Part shown: piece by piece, positions 5,257-6,963 of the stretch
Layout: every line of letters starts with the position of its first letter
Position numbering within the stretch: position 1 is the stretch's first letter
Made by a program: the position numbers and the translations under genes
Assembly (NCBI GenBank): GCA_017990305.1
Contig: JAGNOB010000087.1
Location: 1-6,963 of the forward strand
Reading direction: 5' to 3'
Length of the DNA: 6,963 nt
From: Leucobacter sp.
Lineage (GTDB): Bacteria > Actinomycetota > Actinomycetes > Actinomycetales > Microbacteriaceae
Notes under the pieces: generated by a model
Told to the model about the DNA's origin: nothing
Databases searched by the model: none
What the model saw: only the letters and a program-made list of their open reading frames with translations

Positions 5257-6126
5257 TCACTCCTGGTCCTCTCCTTCGGTGTACTGTTCCGTGCTGTGAT
5301 CCGCGTCTTCGACGGGAAGCTGGCGTGGGTTAGGTGCAGGGTTATCGCCCTGCGCGGCACTCCGTGCGGCCGCCTGCGCAGCAGCGCGCTCGCGGCGGGC
5401 GTAGGCACGAGCCCACTCCACGACACGTCGCGTGAGCTGCTCCTTCCCAGCACGGTCGGTGCGGAAAGTAACGTCAGCGACCTCAAGGTAGAGGGGTTTG
5501 CGCTCCGCAAGAATGCGCCCCCAGGCCGAGGGATCGTCTCGCAGTAGCGGACGACGCGCGATATTCGCAGTGCGCAGCACCGCTTCCTGCGTCGTCATGA
5601 GCAGGATCGTCGGGTGCTCCTGCAGCAGCGCCCGTGTCGACTCGGCGAGCACGGCTCCCCCGCCAAGGGCGAGAATACGTGTGCCCGGCTGAGCCAGCTC
5701 TGCGGCAATGATCTCCGCCTCGATACGGCGGAACTCGGGTTCGCCGTGTGCGGAGAAGAAGTCCGTGATCGGGCCATGCTCACGCACGAAGACCACGTCG
5801 CTATCAACAAACGGGATCCCAAGCTCTTTCGCTACGCGACGCCCCAGGCTGGTCTTGCCCGCAGCCATGGGGCCGACAAACACGATCGTGCGCTCGGGAA
5901 GGCGGTTCCCGCCGCCTCGACGGCGCCTGCGTCGCTTCGATCCACGACGTGGCTGCGGCCTCGCGGCCTCGCTCGATGACGCCCCGGAGCGCTTCCCACC
6001 AACGGGAGGCTCGGGAGCTCCCGCCCCGGCGTCGGCGGCCGCCTGTCGCGCCTGTACGGGCGGTGCGGGTTTCGGCGCTCCGACCGGGGCCCCAGCTCGC
6101 CGACCGGCGCGGCGCCCGCCGCTCAC
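5257..6126 (-). CDS. aroK: Shikimate kinase with long basic N-terminal extension and acidic C-terminal tail
   Basis: The kinase phosphorylates shikimate with ATP (fifth step of the pathway). The core is complete: Walker A GPMAAGKT (85-92), the shikimate-binding Asp in VDSD (108-110), GEPEFRRIE with R133, LALGGGAVL (153-160), the lid Arg in RRPLL (R192), and RKPLYLEVA with R209. The usual enzyme is about 170-200 residues; this one is 289. Residues 1-78 are rich in Arg, Pro, Ala and Gly and end in [10 protein letters not shown] (64-73). Residues about 245-289 are Ala/Gln-rich then acidic (GEDQE end). The GTG start overlaps the aroC stop as GTGA. No ATG, GTG or TTG codon occurs in frame before residue 82, which is already inside the first kinase strand. 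The extension is therefore very likely translated. Its role is unknown; nucleic-acid or partner binding, or charge-mediated assembly with other Aro enzymes, are guesses. Confidence 0.95.
   Translation of the reverse strand: MSGGRRAGRRAGAPVGAPKPAPPVQARQAAADAGAGAPEPPVGGKRSGASSSEAARPQPRRGSKRRRRRRGGGNRLPERTIVFVGPMAAGKTSLGRRVAKELGIPFVDSDVVFVREHGPITDFFSAHGEPEFRRIEAEIIAAELAQPGTRILALGGGAVLAESTRALLQEHPTILLMTTQEAVLRTANIARRPLLRDDPSAWGRILAERKPLYLEVADVTFRTDRAGKEQLTRRVVEWARAYARRERAAAQAAARSAAQGDNPAPNPRQLPVEDADHSTEQYTEGEDQE
5260..5264 (-). promoter_or_regulatory. Shine-Dalgarno deciding the aroB start
   Basis: AGGAG on the minus strand is followed by TGAGC and then the ATG at 5254. Its last base is the first base of the competing GTG start at 5260, so it can serve only the ATG. 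A second purine-rich stretch (GGAGAGG) further up could serve the GTG. Confidence 0.5.
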
Positions 6127-6963
6127 GACTCTCGGGCGGTCGCGAGCTGCTCGGGGATCGCAGCGAGGTAGCTGTCGAGGTTGCGTCGGGTCTCAGCGAG
6201 GCTGTCCCCACCGAACTTCTCAACTACGGCTTCAGCGAGCACGAGCGCGACCATCGCCTCAGCGACGACGCCAGCGGCGGGGACGGCCGAGACGTCGGAA
6301 CGCTGGTGGTGCGCCTTCGCCTCCTCACCCGTCGCCACGTCGATTGTCGGCAGCGCATGCGGCACCGTTGCGATCGGCTTCATGCCCGCGCGGACGCGGA
6401 GCACCTGGCCGGTCGACATGCCACCCTCGATACCGCCTGCGCGGCCGGTGTCTCGAACGATCTCGCCTTCGCGCAGATGCAGTTCGTCGTGCGCAACAGA
6501 GCCTCGTCGGCGTGTCGTCTCAAACCCGTCGCCGACCTCGACGCCCTTGATTGCCTGGATCCCCATGAGTGCTCCCGCGAGCCGGGAGTCGAGACGGCGA
6601 TCCCAGTGCACGTATGAGCCGAGCCCTGGCGGCAGACCGTAGGCGAGCACCTCGACGATGCCACCGATGGTGTCGCCAGACTTCTTCGTGTCGTCCACTT
6701 CCGCAACCATGCGTGCGCTCGTGTCCGCGTCAAAGCAGCGGAGCGGATCAGCATCGAGGGCCGCGACGTCCTCAGGACGAGGCAGCGCCGTGTCAGCTGG
6801 AGCAACAACATCGCCGATCGAGACCGTGTGGCTCACGAGCTGCACGCCGAGCTCTGCGAGGAACGACCGAGCGACGGCACCCAGTGCAACGCGGGCCGCG
6901 GTCTCGCGGGCGCTTGCACGCTCGAGGACGGGACGCGCCTCTGCAAAACCGTACTTCTGCATG
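6123..6963 (-). CDS. aroC: Chorismate synthase, C-terminal two thirds; 5' end outside window
   Basis: AroC turns EPSP into chorismate with reduced FMN, the last shikimate step. About 280 codons are visible and the frame is open at the right edge, so the N-terminal third (about 120 residues) is missing and the ATG at 6962 is an internal Met. Family motifs in order are [20 protein letters not shown] near the visible start, [40 protein letters not shown] with the conserved KPIAT after it, and [20 protein letters not shown] followed by EKFGGDS. All are typical and uninterrupted. The TGA stop is shared with the aroK GTG (GTGA), so aroK translation is probably coupled to aroC. The operon promoter lies beyond the window. 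Confidence 0.97.
   Translation of the reverse strand, partial: MQKYGFAEARPVLERASARETAARVALGAVARSFLAELGVQLVSHTVSIGDVVAPADTALPRPEDVAALDADPLRCFDADTSARMVAEVDDTKKSGDTIGGIVEVLAYGLPPGLGSYVHWDRRLDSRLAGALMGIQAIKGVEVGDGFETTRRRGSVAHDELHLREGEIVRDTGRAGGIEGGMSTGQVLRVRAGMKPIATVPHALPTIDVATGEEAKAHHQRSDVSAVPAAGVVAEAMVALVLAEAVVEKFGGDSLAETRRNLDSYLAAIPEQLATARES

Noticed and set aside
4376..5299. 307-codon open frame on the + strand opposite aroB
   Set aside because: It lies wholly antisense to an unmistakable AroB, has no recognisable domain, and open antisense frames are common in GC-rich genes.
5708..6550. 280-codon open frame on the + strand opposite aroK and aroC
   Set aside because: Arg/Pro/Ser-rich composition typical of a shadow frame, antisense to two clear enzymes, and no motif.
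1..6963. CRISPR arrays, tRNA or rRNA genes, insertion sequences
   Set aside because: No regularly spaced repeats, no tRNA-like cloverleaf, no transposase and no terminal inverted repeats were seen on reading both strands.

Overview
The window is high-GC bacterial DNA. Its codons favour G or C in third position, GTG starts occur, and genes are packed with 4-7 bp overlaps. An aroC-aroK-aroB cluster, PucR-type regulation and probable leaderless promoters point to Actinomycetota. Microbacteriaceae (a Leucobacter-like genus) is my guess, but nothing in the sequence fixes the genus.

Left part (1-3204, + strand) is a catabolic/regulatory block. It holds the 3' end of one DUF917 gene (S-methyl-thiohydantoin desulfurase-like), then a complete second, divergent DUF917 paralogue, then a PucR/CdaR-type regulator whose ATG lies inside the stop region of the second DUF917 gene (7 bp overlap). 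Between the two DUF917 genes, on the opposite strand, is a small acidic unrecognised ORF (297-518) with a 15-bp triplet repeat. Two interleaved inverted repeats lie where it converges with the first DUF917 gene.

Middle (3208-4133, - strand) is a two-gene toxin-antitoxin operon: an Xre/MbcA/ParS-type antitoxin with a C-terminal toxin-binding region, followed 2 bp later by a RES-domain toxin of the MbcT/ParT class (NAD+-degrading). Its stop codon is 3 bp from that of the convergent PucR gene. The 38 bp between aroB and the antitoxin contain a perfect 8+8 bp inverted repeat and a TAGACT -10-like hexamer 6 bp before the ATG. This looks like an operator with a leaderless promoter.

Right part (4172-6963, - strand) is the shikimate operon: aroC (5' end beyond the window), aroK and aroB, with translationally coupled junctions. 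AroK has an intact kinase core, but an arginine/proline/alanine-rich extension of about 78 residues precedes it and an acidic tail follows it. No ATG, GTG or TTG lies between its GTG start and the first kinase strand, so the extension is hard to explain as a start-site error.

In short, a housekeeping aromatic amino acid operon meets an accessory region made of a TA module and a regulator-linked DUF917 locus. The points most worth a second look are the AroK extensions, the compact TA promoter/operator in the aro operon tail, and the divergent DUF917 pair with the antisense small gene between them.
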